Below the pieces are notes generated by a model. That model had not been told where the DNA came from and did no database searches. It worked only from the letters and a program-made list of their open reading frames with translations. From Rhizobium mongolense subsp. loessense (GTDB lineage Bacteria; Pseudomonadota; Alphaproteobacteria; Rhizobiales; Rhizobiaceae), in NCBI RefSeq assembly GCF_900099775.1, contig NZ_FMTM01000002.1:310001-374000 (forward strand): a stretch of DNA of 64,000 nucleotides, in the 5' to 3' direction. Positions within the stretch are counted from its first letter, which is position 1. Each line of letters starts with the position of its first letter. Shown here piece by piece: positions 52,084-61,012 of this stretch. The translations under genes and the position numbers were made by a program.

Positions 52084-53157
52084 TTAGTATCCCGTCATTT
52101 CCAGATAGCCATGCCCCCCGGCACTTCCGTTGAATGAAATTGGACCTTCCCAATAGGGCGTGGTAGTCGCCATCCACGCATGGTCGTTCAAAGGGCTAGT
52201 CGTGACGTCGAAGCCGCGCTCGGGGATCCGGACGCGCCATGCAACCGGGACATCCCGATCGCCGACGCGTGCTGTTCGCAAAGGGGTTATCTGCAGAGAT
52301 CCAGGCGGCAGAGGGGTAGGCTTGCCATCCGATGAAATCCAGTTCGCCGACGTGTAGCCGCCGCGGCCGTCGCGGAGCCGAAACCCCATGACCTTTTCGC
52401 CGGAATCCAGATGAAGCGAAAACCACTCCCATCCGGTCTGATCCTTGGCGAGGGGCTGCGAGGACCATTCCCGATCAAGCCATGCCTTGCCGCTGACCCG
52501 AACGGTCTTGCCGGCAATGTCGAGAGTACCAGACACCTCATAGAACGGCTGCGAGTAATAGTAGCTCGCCTGCCTTTCGGCCGACTTCACCGAATAGCCT
52601 TGGTCTCCCTGCAGCACGAGAGGAGCGCTGGCTGAGAGTTCGAGCGTGTAGGCGAAATCTTTTCCGGTTGCGTGCAGGCTAACCTTGTCTAGCTGGTCGG
52701 CGCCCGGTTTGGGCAGGCCTTTCATTTCCCAATCATCGATCCAGGCAGAAAAGGGTACGGCCACGACACCTGCTTGGCCGACCCCTCCGCGGGCGAGTTT
52801 TTCAGCCAAGAGATGCCTATCTTTCGCCGTGATCGCGGCATGGCCCATCCAGACTTGAGGATCGGACCAGCCGCCCTCGGTCTTCGGCGCCAGGGCGGCG
52901 CGGAAAAGCGTCCATTGTACGCCGTACCGCGTCCCGTCCTCACTCTCAAGGTTTGCAGTAACGTACCACCATTCGATGCGGAATTCAGGATGGGGGCCGT
53001 GATCTGCCGGAAAACGGAGTTGTATTCCGGGACGTGGAACAGCAAAGCCCTCGGCAGTCGAGCCCAGTCCGGCAAACCCTTGCGAAATAGCGGCGGCAGG
53101 AACGGAGATTGCCGTGGCTAAGGAAACAATGGCGGCCAGAAGACCTCTAGCGTTCAT
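52084..53157 (-). CDS. AttH-type secreted hydrolase/lipocalin-like protein, 357 aa
   Basis: A signal peptide (MNARGLLAAIVSLATAISVPAAA) precedes the AttH (carotenoid 1,2-hydratase-like) domain: HPEFRIEWWYVTANLESEDG, GVQWTLFR, WMGHAAITAKD, GKAWLDREWSSQPL and GWEWFSLHLDSGEKVM. The two-barrel fold binds hydrophobic ligands; enzyme activity is not proven in most members. The ATG at 53157 overlaps the permease stop by 11 bp. The order ATPase-permease-AttH is conserved and suggests export or processing of a lipid-like compound. Confidence 0.85.
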   Translation of the reverse strand: MNARGLLAAIVSLATAISVPAAAISQGFAGLGSTAEGFAVPRPGIQLRFPADHGPHPEFRIEWWYVTANLESEDGTRYGVQWTLFRAALAPKTEGGWSDPQVWMGHAAITAKDRHLLAEKLARGGVGQAGVVAVPFSAWIDDWEMKGLPKPGADQLDKVSLHATGKDFAYTLELSASAPLVLQGDQGYSVKSAERQASYYYSQPFYEVSGTLDIAGKTVRVSGKAWLDREWSSQPLAKDQTGWEWFSLHLDSGEKVMGFRLRDGRGGYTSANWISSDGKPTPLPPGSLQITPLRTARVGDRDVPVAWRVRIPERGFDVTTSPLNDHAWMATTTPYWEGPISFNGSAGGHGYLEMTGY

Positions 53158-55561
53158 TGGCAAACACCCTCAGCAAATCCGATGGCGCGACCGTCGCCAG
53201 CCGTCGGAGCGGAATAAAGACCGACAGGATCGCCGCAGCCAGCGCCACCGACCCCAGGACGAGCCAGTCCATCGGAAAAATCCGCAACGGCAGCCGCCAG
53301 CCGAAAGCCTCGACATTGACAATCGACAGCAGCACCCAGGCAAGCGCAAGGCCGACAGGGACCGCGGCAACGAAGGTCGCGAACCACAACGCCAGAGTGC
53401 GCAGCACTTCGAGCAAGGCAAGATCGCGCCGCCTGATTCCCATCGCCCAGACAGGTGCGAGCTGCGGCAGCCGAATGCCCGACAAGGTCAGCAGGCTGGA
53501 GAACATCGCAAAACCTGCAACGCCGAGGGTGAAGAGATTGAGCATTCCGGTCACGGCAAACGTCTGGTCGAAGACCGCCTGAGATTGCCGCTTCAGGGAA
53601 GCCTGGTCGATGATGTTTTCAGAAGGCAGACCGAATTCGGTCGTCAGGCGTTCCTTCAGCGCCGGGGTGTCGGCCGGCGGAACACGCACGCCATACCTCA
53701 GCTTTGGAACGTCAGTGTAATGTGCCGTCAGGGCTTCGACGCCGACGATGACCTGTCCTTTTGGATTGCCGTAGTCGGAATACACCCCAACGACCGGGAG
53801 TTTCCATTCGCCGGGCAAGATCAGACTATCGCCAATTGCGAGCCCCTTGCGACGCCAGAGCTGCTCGTTGATGAGCGCCCCTTGCCCTGCAGCCACCTGG
53901 TCCCAGACAGTGATCGTGCCCGACAGGAGCGGCCAGCTGTTGCGATAGGTCGGATCACCTGCTGCCGCGCCGAAGATCTGCAGCCTGTCTCCGAGCACCT
54001 CACCCTCGACGCTCCAGATGGGAAGAACCGACGTCGAATGGTCCAGCAGCCATGCCCGTAAGCGCATCGCTTCGTTCTCCTCTCGCGCCGTGACGTAAAG
54101 CTCGGCCGCCAGCCGTTGGTCGAGCCAGCCGATGAAAGTCAGGCGGAAGCTGGAGACCATCGTGCCGACACCGACATTGGCGGCGAGCGCCAGCAGCAGC
54201 GCCATCAGTGCCAGGCTGAGCCCAGGCAGTTGTTGCCGCGTATCGGCCCAGAACCACGTGACGAGCACGCGTGACGAGTTTCTCTGCATGATGGCAAGAA
54301 ACGCCGACAGCATGCCCGGCAGCATCAGGGCCGCTCCGAGCAAGAGGCAAGCCAGGACCGCGAAGCCTGCGATCAGCCCGTGTCCGACACTCGCCAACGT
54401 GGCCGATGCGATCAGCAGAGCCAACCCGCCCAAAAGCTGCAATCGGACACCGATTGCCGTCGCACGGGCCCAGGCACGAGGCTGCGCTGCAGCCAGCAAC
54501 GGCATGCGCCGGACCCGCCAGAGGCTTTGGGCCGACGACACGATCGTTCCGCCGATCGCTATTCCCAGCCCCGTTGCCCACCATTCCGGCCGGATGGTCA
54601 GCGTACCCGGGACGCTCGCTCCATACAGCCCCATAAGGGTTCCCGCCACACCGGGGAGCAACAGGGAGGCCACGAAATATCCGATCACGACGCCGATTAG
54701 CCCGGACAGGAAGGCCAGCGTCAGAAGCTCCGTCATCAGCAGGAGGTTCAGCGTCGACATGGAAAGCCCGAGAGAGCGCAAGGTCCGGAAGGTCGCTCTG
54801 CGCTGCTCGAACGCCAGGCCGACCGTCGCATAGACGATGAACAGACCGACGGCAAATGCGAGGAAACCGAATGCCGTGAGGTTGAGGTGGAAGCTGTCGG
54901 TGAGCTGGGCGACATCTGGCCGGTCGCCCGGTGGCTTTAATGCGACCTCTGGTGCGAGAATGTCAAGTGAAGGCAGATTCGGCCGCTGTTGCGGCGCAAC
55001 GACGAGACGGCTCAACACACCGTGCCTTTCGAGAACCTGCTCGGCGACGGCGATATCGGTGAATGCTGCTCCGTCCGGCAGATCCGGCGACACCTCGACC
55101 TGCATCTGCGTTTGCCCCTTAAGCCTCAGGGCGGTCGCCTTGGAAACCACGAGGGTATCCCGATCCGCCATGAAGGCAGCCAGGTCATTCCACTTTTCGG
55201 TTTTAAAGCCCCGCTGCGCCTGCGCTGGCATCGTCAACGGATCACCGCCGATAATGCGCACACGGACATTTCCGAAGCGATGGTCGCCTTCGATGATGGG
55301 AGAGACATTCCAGCCTGCCCTTCTCAATCTGGAATACGTGCTTAGGGGAACGGAATGGCCGTTACTCGGCACGAGTTGCGTCAGTTCGTTCTGGTCGAGC
55401 ACGGAGGCTGCCCGCGCATAACTCGCCCGTGCCTCTGCGTTGATCGCCTGGACACCCGACCAAAGCGCGGTTGCTAACGAAAGACCTAGGATAAGCGTAG
55501 CAAGCTGAAGAGGCCGACGCTGCCAATGCGAAACGAGAGCCGTTGCGGCGGTCCATATCAT
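53147..55561 (-). CDS. FtsX/MacB-type ABC exporter permease, 804 aa
   Basis: A duplicated FtsX permease with about eight to ten membrane segments. One FtsX repeat has AFGFLAFAVGLFIVYATVGL and QRRATFRTLRSLGLSMSTLN, the other has MLNLFTLGVAGFAMFSSLLT and MGIRRRDLALLEVLRTLALW. Two large periplasmic domains follow the first and the middle membrane segments. Such permeases extract lipids or hydrophobic compounds from the membrane. The start shares one base with the ATPase stop. Confidence 0.88.
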   Translation of the reverse strand: MIWTAATALVSHWQRRPLQLATLILGLSLATALWSGVQAINAEARASYARAASVLDQNELTQLVPSNGHSVPLSTYSRLRRAGWNVSPIIEGDHRFGNVRVRIIGGDPLTMPAQAQRGFKTEKWNDLAAFMADRDTLVVSKATALRLKGQTQMQVEVSPDLPDGAAFTDIAVAEQVLERHGVLSRLVVAPQQRPNLPSLDILAPEVALKPPGDRPDVAQLTDSFHLNLTAFGFLAFAVGLFIVYATVGLAFEQRRATFRTLRSLGLSMSTLNLLLMTELLTLAFLSGLIGVVIGYFVASLLLPGVAGTLMGLYGASVPGTLTIRPEWWATGLGIAIGGTIVSSAQSLWRVRRMPLLAAAQPRAWARATAIGVRLQLLGGLALLIASATLASVGHGLIAGFAVLACLLLGAALMLPGMLSAFLAIMQRNSSRVLVTWFWADTRQQLPGLSLALMALLLALAANVGVGTMVSSFRLTFIGWLDQRLAAELYVTAREENEAMRLRAWLLDHSTSVLPIWSVEGEVLGDRLQIFGAAAGDPTYRNSWPLLSGTITVWDQVAAGQGALINEQLWRRKGLAIGDSLILPGEWKLPVVGVYSDYGNPKGQVIVGVEALTAHYTDVPKLRYGVRVPPADTPALKERLTTEFGLPSENIIDQASLKRQSQAVFDQTFAVTGMLNLFTLGVAGFAMFSSLLTLSGIRLPQLAPVWAMGIRRRDLALLEVLRTLALWFATFVAAVPVGLALAWVLLSIVNVEAFGWRLPLRIFPMDWLVLGSVALAAAILSVFIPLRRLATVAPSDLLRVFANER

Positions 55562-56217
55562 CAGGCGATCTTTCCGCCACTGAGATGAACGCTGCGGTCG
55601 AGCATCTGTGCCAGCCTCGAAGAATGCGTCACCATCAGCAGCGCAGCGTCTGCACTCCTCGTCAGCGCCAGCATGATGGCGAGCACCGCGTCGCCGGTCG
55701 CTTCGTCGAGATTGCCGGTCGGTTCGTCGGCGAGAACCAGGGGCGGCCGCGCGGCAAGCGTTCTGCCGATCGCCACCCTCTGCTGCTGGCCGCCGGAAAG
55801 CTGCTCGGGGTATCGGGCGAGAAGTGCCTCGATGCCAAGATTTTCCACGAGCTGCCGCTCCCAGGCAGGATTGTGCCGGCCAGCAAGCTTTGCATGAAAG
55901 GAAATGTTGGCCGCGACATCGAGCGACGGAATCAGGTTGAACTGCTGAAACACCAACCCGACCGCCGAACGTCGATACTGGGCCCTTTCCCGATCATCCA
56001 GAGCGGCAATATCTCGGCCCGCTGAAAGAATCTGCCCGACATCGGGATAGTCAAGCCCGCCGACAAGGTGAAGCAGGGTACTCTTTCCGCTTCCGGACTC
56101 CCCGGTCAATGCGACGCTTTCGCCAGCATTGAGATCGAAATCGATGCCTTTCAGGATCTCAAGAGGTCCTTCTACGGTCGAATAGGATTTTCTGACATTG
56201 CGGAGCGAGAGTAGCAT
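55561..56217 (-). CDS. LolD/MacB-type ABC exporter ATPase, 218 aa
   Basis: Walker A is TGESGSGKST (about residue 37), the Q-loop is VFQQFNLIPSLD, the signature is LSGGQQQRVAIGRTL, Walker B is LVLADEPTGNLD and the switch His is in MVTHSS. These are the MacB/LolD subgroup. The gene overlaps the permease by one base and is first in a three-gene operon ending with the AttH-type protein. Confidence 0.92.
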   Translation of the reverse strand: MLLSLRNVRKSYSTVEGPLEILKGIDFDLNAGESVALTGESGSGKSTLLHLVGGLDYPDVGQILSAGRDIAALDDRERAQYRRSAVGLVFQQFNLIPSLDVAANISFHAKLAGRHNPAWERQLVENLGIEALLARYPEQLSGGQQQRVAIGRTLAARPPLVLADEPTGNLDEATGDAVLAIMLALTRSADAALLMVTHSSRLAQMLDRSVHLSGGKIA

Positions 56218-56834
56218 CTGAGTTCGGGATCGATGAAGATGTCAGAGTATTTAGGCCTAACCGTCGGCTTTGTAACCGTTCTTGCATGGCGATTTTGGGC
56301 AGGCAGCATCAATACTCGGCGCCAGCGCATGAATGCCCAATTCCGCACACCGCGAAAGAGGTGACGATCGACATGCGAAGTGTGTCTCACGGAGACCGGT
56401 CCATCGGCGACGATCAGCTTCGGCTTCGAATGAGGGCTCACGCGACGGGACAGCGTCGTACCGGCCGACGCGAGCGCGGAAGCGATCGCAAGGATCGCGC
56501 GCTAATGCTACGACGCGATAGTCTCGCCAGCCGCTTCAGCTCGTCCGCCTTCACCTTCGGCATCAGCGCCATGCTCGGATATCGGCTTGTGCTGCGCATC
56601 CGCGATCTGCCCTCGACGCGGCCTTGCGTGTTTAATCCCGCCGGGACGCCCAAGGACGCAAGCTTGTTGATGGCAAGTCCGGGAGACCCGATCATGGCGA
56701 ACTGGCCCGATTTGTTTCGCTGCGCTGCGCCGTGCTTCGGGAGCGCCACCGGTGAAGTAGATAAGAACGGAGCTGTCTGCAGGCGACCACGGCTCTTGAG
56801 GACGTTTATGGTCGACACTCGCCAGGTGGGGCCT
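56218..56834. other. Gene-poor stretch between exporter operon and exoD-like gene
   Basis: Overlapping frames (plus 56286-56957, minus 56438-56845) have compositions unlike the neighbours and no domain I recognise. I treat them as chance. The left 100 bp should hold the exporter promoter. Confidence 0.4.
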
Positions 56835-57455
56835 TTACGCCGCAAAGACCATGGACGCCATCAAGCTGAGCAGAACCGCGGTTGTGACGATCGTCGCCAA
56901 TGCGAGCAGCAGCCCAATCAGGGTGACGAGGCCGTCGCCCTCCATCATGGCAACTGACAAGATCAACAGCGACAACACCGGCAGCACGTTGCCAAAGGGG
57001 ATCGGCAGGGCAATCACCACGGCGAGCAGGAAGATGGGGAGGCCGAGCAAGGCCTGCGCAGTCGACCCGGTGAGAACCTTCATCCGATCAGCGCGCACGA
57101 CTTTCTCAACCCTTGCGATCATCGGAACCGCGTGACGGACAATAAGATCAAGCGTCGCAAAGGTAACCTGGCGGTTTCTCACGATGGCGGGCAACCACAC
57201 CGTCCGACGACCCGCGCTAATCTGGAGCGAGACCAGAGCAAGCGTCGTGCCGAACACCATGCCGAACGGGCCAGGTATCGGCGTCAGGGCCGGGATTGCC
57301 AGAAACAGGACCGTGAAAGCGATGCCGGCCCGTCCCATGGATTCCAAAGCCTCGCCAATGGAGAGGCCGCCTTTCGCCCTGGCGAGTTCCAGCATCTTCC
57401 TCAGTCGCACGGAGGCCACTCCGCGCGACTGTTTGTGCTCGTCTCGTTCGCACAT
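56835..57455 (-). CDS. exoD: ExoD-family membrane protein, 206 aa
   Basis: GGLSIGEALESMGRAGIAFTVLFLAIPALTPIP (about residues 29-61) and the following hydrophobic segments fit the ExoD family, named for a Rhizobium protein needed for normal exopolysaccharide production and alkaline tolerance. About four to five membrane segments are visible. The ATG at 57455 is preferred to a TTG three codons upstream. A small unknown gene lies 33 bp upstream and may be co-transcribed. Confidence 0.85.
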   Translation of the reverse strand: MCERDEHKQSRGVASVRLRKMLELARAKGGLSIGEALESMGRAGIAFTVLFLAIPALTPIPGPFGMVFGTTLALVSLQISAGRRTVWLPAIVRNRQVTFATLDLIVRHAVPMIARVEKVVRADRMKVLTGSTAQALLGLPIFLLAVVIALPIPFGNVLPVLSLLILSVAMMEGDGLVTLIGLLLALATIVTTAVLLSLMASMVFAA

Positions 57456-57488
57456 CTTACTCAATCCATTTCAAACCCGAACCGCGCA

Positions 57489-57791
57489 TTACGCATCCTC
57501 GCCGGCGCCCCCCAAAACCCGAAGGAGGGCTGCACATTGCGGATCTTGGCTATCGAGAAGCTCCGCCGGCGATGTACGGCCGATTGCCATGTTGACGACA
57601 GTAGCCGCCGCCCAGCCGTAGTCGCCGGCGGCACGCTCGATCAGCTGCGGGCTCTGGGAGGCCAGGCAGGACTGGGACTGACGAACGATCTCCACGGGAA
57701 GCTTCGCGCGCTCGGCTTGTTCCACTATCTGAGCCTGCAGCGGATCGACGACGAGAACGGCAAAAATCCAGCCGATGAAATCCGAGAACAT
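57489..57791 (-). CDS. Small protein of unknown function, 100 aa
   Basis: One N-terminal hydrophobic segment (FIGWIFAVLVVDPLQ) is followed by a helical domain with QIVEQAERAKLPVEIVRQSQ, AAGDYGWAAATVVNMAIGRT and ECAALLRVLG-like ending. I recognise no family. It sits between exoD and terC, both on the same strand, with the ribosome site AAGGAAATA. Confidence 0.6.
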   Translation of the reverse strand: MFSDFIGWIFAVLVVDPLQAQIVEQAERAKLPVEIVRQSQSCLASQSPQLIERAAGDYGWAAATVVNMAIGRTSPAELLDSQDPQCAALLRVLGGAGEDA

Positions 57792-57843
57792 ATCTATTTC
57801 CTTCCTGTTTGGTAGCTAACGGTGTTCCTATGAGCAGCGCCGA

Positions 57844-58827
57844 TCATGCAAGCTGCTGTTGGTTCCGCGTCTTGAGGAGGCTCCAGACCACCCCGGTGAC
57901 GATGATGGCGAAGGTGATGCCGAGCGACAGCGCCGCCGGGAACTTTTCAAGACCGAGGAGATCGGCGAGAAAGATTTTCGAGCCGATGAAGATCAGGACG
58001 ACGGCAAGCGCAGGCTTCAGATAACGGAAGCGATGGATCATCGCCGCGAGGGCGAAATAGAGGGCTCTAAGACCGAGGATCGCGAATATATTCGAGGTGT
58101 AGACGATGAACGGATCCGTTGTGATTGCGAAAATCGCAGGGACCGAATCCACGGCGAAGATGACATCGGCCACCTCGACCATCACGAGCGCCATGAAGAG
58201 CGGCGTGATGAACCAGGTCATCTTACCCGTCTTGGTATTTGCCTTTCTGACGAAGAAACGCTCGCCGTGATGTTCGTCGGTGACGTTGAACCGGTTGCGC
58301 ATGAAGCGGACAAGCACGTTCTTCGAGACGTCGGGCTCGGCATCCTTGATGACGAGCATCTTGATGCCAGTCACGATCAGGAACGCGGCGAAGATATAAA
58401 GAACCCAGGCGAATTCGGCAACAAGCGTCGCGCCAACCCCGATCATGATGGCACGCAACACGATGACACCAAGAATGCCCCAGAAAAGCACACGGTGCTG
58501 ATAGATGCGCGGCACGGCAAAGAAGGAAAAGATCAGAGCAATGACGAACACGTTGTCAAGCGCTAAGGTCTTTTCAACGACAAAGCCCGTCATATAGGCA
58601 AGGCCGGCGTCGGAGCCGAGATACCACCACACCCAGCCGCCGAACGCAACACCCAGCGCGATATAGAGAGTGGAAAGCTTTACGCTTTCGCGGACGCCGA
58701 TCTCCTTGTTCTTGTTATGGAGAATACCGAGGTCGAACGATAAAATGGCGATGACGAGGGCGAAAAAGCTCGACCACATCCAGAGCGGCGTTCCCAGCCA
58801 CTCGACAAGCAAGAACGAGAGATCCAA
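57844..58827 (-). CDS. TerC-family membrane protein, 327 aa
   Basis: The TerC fold is complete: ILSFDLGILHNKNKEIGVRE, WWYLGSDAGLAYMTGFVVEK, LALDNVFVIALIFSFFAVP, ADVIFAVDSVPAIFAITTDP with the Asp pairs thought to bind metal, and about nine membrane segments. Family members (Alx, MeeY, YkoY) export manganese during protein export; others give tellurite resistance. TTG at 58827 is chosen as start since AGGGGA lies 5-6 bases upstream; the frame upstream is not conserved. A structured leader precedes it. Confidence 0.88.
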   Translation of the reverse strand: MDLSFLLVEWLGTPLWMWSSFFALVIAILSFDLGILHNKNKEIGVRESVKLSTLYIALGVAFGGWVWWYLGSDAGLAYMTGFVVEKTLALDNVFVIALIFSFFAVPRIYQHRVLFWGILGVIVLRAIMIGVGATLVAEFAWVLYIFAAFLIVTGIKMLVIKDAEPDVSKNVLVRFMRNRFNVTDEHHGERFFVRKANTKTGKMTWFITPLFMALVMVEVADVIFAVDSVPAIFAITTDPFIVYTSNIFAILGLRALYFALAAMIHRFRYLKPALAVVLIFIGSKIFLADLLGLEKFPAALSLGITFAIIVTGVVWSLLKTRNQQQLA

Positions 58828-58829
58828 AG

Positions 58830-58887
58830 ATAATCCCCTATCGGCACTGGGTTGTCGGAAAACGGTCCGACATCGCAAGAGTGCCGA
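58830..58887 (-). promoter_or_regulatory. Structured mRNA leader upstream of the TerC gene
   Basis: TCGGCACT (58841-58848) and AGTGCCGA (58880-58887) form an outer 8-bp stem around an inner hairpin GTCGGA (58854-58859) with TCCGAC (58866-58871). The outer stem ends one base before the ribosome site TAGGGGA. It could mask or expose that site. It does not match the yybP-ykoY manganese riboswitch consensus. Confidence 0.5.
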
Positions 58888-59436
58888 GGCTCTCGCCAGA
58901 GGGGCCCGGACCAACGGGTTAGCCCGCAGATGGGGATTCACTTTTCTGTCGTCAAGGGCAGCCTGAACTCGCCTTTTCCATCGGAACGCGACGGCGAGCC
59001 GATCCGAAAATCTGTGAGCGCCGAGGATAGCTTCGTCTAGGATATGACGAGCTCGACGTCGCAACGGCGCAGCTGAAACTGCTTCCCGAAGGTCTAAGGC
59101 ACCTGCGAGCGCTGATATCAGCGGCAAGAGGGTGACCGTGGAAATCTGTACGCGGATTTTATCCGGGCGACGCGCAGCCGAACAGGCGCGTGTGGCCTTC
59201 GCAAACATGACAGTATTTTCGACGCAGCGTCACGCCCGCTGACAACTTCATCTATCCGTTAAAGTGATCCTTGCGTTTGTTGGTTCCAACCTCCTAAGTA
59301 ACGCCAAACGAAACAGATGCAGAACAGCCGTAACGGGACCACGGTCTTTCAGCAGGAACCGGAATTTTCTGTTGTGGCCAATTCAAAATCTGATTTACTG
59401 ACACTTCGCTGTTTGGCTTTGAGGGGGATATTGCCG
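58888..59436. other. Divergent promoter region, no gene
   Basis: About 550 bp between the TerC leader and the second L,D-transpeptidase. I see no gene; the in-frame upstream extension of the transpeptidase ORF lacks a signal sequence. Confidence 0.45.
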
Positions 59437-60111
59437 ATGGTGTGGACACGCAGGGATGTGTTACTTGGTGGTTTGGCTTTACTTGGCACCGGCGCGGTCC
59501 AAAAGCCGGCATTCGCCCAGGCGTCTTCCTATTTTGCCGGCACCGCCGTCGACAATGGCGTAACGTTCCGAAGGACCAACTTCGCCAAGATCGATAAGCG
59601 GTGGCACCGCCAGGTTGTCAAATACTTCAGCAGCGAGCCGATCGGCACCGTTGTTGTCGATACAAGGCACCATTTTCTCTACTTGATCATGGAGAACAAG
59701 ACAGCCATCCGCTACGGCGTCGGCGTCGGCCGCGAGGGCTTCAAATGGTTTGGCCGCGCCACGATTGATCGCAAATCACTTTGGCCGCGCTGGACGCCGC
59801 CGCCGGAGATGCGCAAGCGCCATCCCGAACTGCCCGAATTCGTGGCGGGAGGCTCACCGAAGAATCCACTCGGCCCCCGCGCCATGTACCTGCTTCGCGA
59901 CGGCGTGGACACCGGTTATCGCTTCCACGGAACGCTGGAGCCGGCAAGCATCGGCAAGGATGCCTCCAGCGGCTGTATCCGCATGTTCAACGAAGACGCC
60001 ATCGATCTTTACCAGCGTTGCCCCGTCGGCACCGCTGTGCAGGTTCTGCCGCATATTGCCGACCAGGCTGAAAATGCCGTTCAGGTTGGCGAAATAGCCC
60101 CGGTCCAATAA
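59437..60111 (+). CDS. Tat-exported L,D-transpeptidase, 224 aa
   Basis: TRRDVLLGGLALLGTGAVQK is a clear twin-arginine signal (residues 4-30, ending AFAQ). The YkuD domain has FLYLIMENKTAIRYGVGVGR, YRFHGTLEPASIGKDASSGC and IRMFNEDAIDLY with the HGT His and SSGCIR cysteine. It would crosslink peptidoglycan or attach an outer-membrane protein to it. The OmpA-type lipoprotein gene follows after 14 bp, so the two are probably co-transcribed and work on envelope attachment. The start at 59437 sets the Tat signal at the N terminus. Confidence 0.88.
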   Translation: MVWTRRDVLLGGLALLGTGAVQKPAFAQASSYFAGTAVDNGVTFRRTNFAKIDKRWHRQVVKYFSSEPIGTVVVDTRHHFLYLIMENKTAIRYGVGVGREGFKWFGRATIDRKSLWPRWTPPPEMRKRHPELPEFVAGGSPKNPLGPRAMYLLRDGVDTGYRFHGTLEPASIGKDASSGCIRMFNEDAIDLYQRCPVGTAVQVLPHIADQAENAVQVGEIAPVQ

Positions 60112-60125
60112 GGAATATCATCCAG

Positions 60126-60668
60126 ATGTCTTCAACGATCGGATACGCGAGGAGCGTTGTTGCCGCGGCCATGCTCTTGGTGCTTGCCGCCTGCACAACC
60201 ACCAATATCGCCTCCATGGAAGAACCTGCCGCCGCCCCGATGACCGGTCAGACCAACGATCCCGCGCCAGGTTTCGAGAATATCACGGCTGGCAGCGAAG
60301 AGGATTTCATCCTCAATGCCGGCCGACGGATCTACTTCACGCAGGATTCCGCCACGCTCGATTCCGTAGCCATGGCGACGTTGGATAACCAAGCCACTTG
60401 GCTCAACAAGAACCCGAATTGGCTGGTCAAGCTGCAGGGATTTGCCGACGATTCCGGTTCCGCGTCCAAAATGGTGGCGCTGTCGCAGAAGCGCGCCGAT
60501 GTGGTGATGGCCTATCTCGCCTCGAAGGGCGTGGACGCCAGGCGCATGTGGGCCAAGGGTTACGGCAAGGACCGCGAAGTCCGCGACTGCGCGGAGCGCT
60601 CGTGCAAGGTGCAGAACCGGCGCGTTGTCTCCAATCTGCGCACCCAGCGCGATGATGAAGGAGCTTGA
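60126..60668 (+). CDS. OmpA-domain lipoprotein (Pal-like), 180 aa
   Basis: The signal VVAAAMLLVLAACTTTN has the lipobox LAAC (Cys23). The OmpA C-terminal domain covers about residues 62-172: RIYFTQDSATLDSVAMATLD, LVKLQGFADDSGSASKMVAL and SQKRADVVMAYLASKGVDAR, with the peptidoglycan-contacting Asp and Arg in GFADDSG and NRRVV. It should anchor the outer membrane to peptidoglycan, acting close to the transpeptidase encoded just upstream. Confidence 0.88.
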   Translation: MSSTIGYARSVVAAAMLLVLAACTTTNIASMEEPAAAPMTGQTNDPAPGFENITAGSEEDFILNAGRRIYFTQDSATLDSVAMATLDNQATWLNKNPNWLVKLQGFADDSGSASKMVALSQKRADVVMAYLASKGVDARRMWAKGYGKDREVRDCAERSCKVQNRRVVSNLRTQRDDEGA

Positions 60669-61012
60669 CACCGGACCGGGCCTGCGGCTTCGCACCTGCC
60701 CGTGACGTGATCGCAAAGGAATACCGACCGTGGCCAGCAAGCCGAAATGCCGTTCTGGATGGGCGGGTCGTCCGGCGGACCGGATATTCTTTGAAACGAA
60801 GCCACTTAGAGGTCGGTTTCGACCTAACAGCGCGAATATGCTGCCAGACCTCCCGCCTGTGGTCGTGACATCGGCAGCTTGAGCCGGATAGTATCTCTTG
60901 GATCAACAGTTCGCGAGCGGCAACGGGGGTCGCCGCGAATTCTTCTCGAAACTCGTGCGAACCATCAGCGATCGCCCATAATGGGAAGAACACATCGATA
61001 GCTGCGGCGAGT
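60669..61012. other. Intergenic region between convergent genes
   Basis: 344 bp between the OmpA-type gene and the response regulator gene, which read toward each other. A minus-strand frame from 61056 (MKARATGIAGGLEPELAAAI) has a coding-like start but runs antisense into the OmpA-type gene, so I do not call it. No clear terminator is seen. Confidence 0.4.

Noticed and set aside
53114..54061. 315-codon plus-strand open frame
   Set aside because: Antisense to the FtsX-type permease; low-complexity Arg/Gln/Asp-rich translation.
56438..56845. 135-codon minus-strand open frame before the AttH operon region
   Set aside because: Arg/Ser-rich translation, no ribosome site and no family resemblance.
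58830..58960. yybP-ykoY manganese riboswitch before the TerC gene
   Set aside because: The conserved loop sequences of that riboswitch are not visible, only an unrelated nested hairpin.
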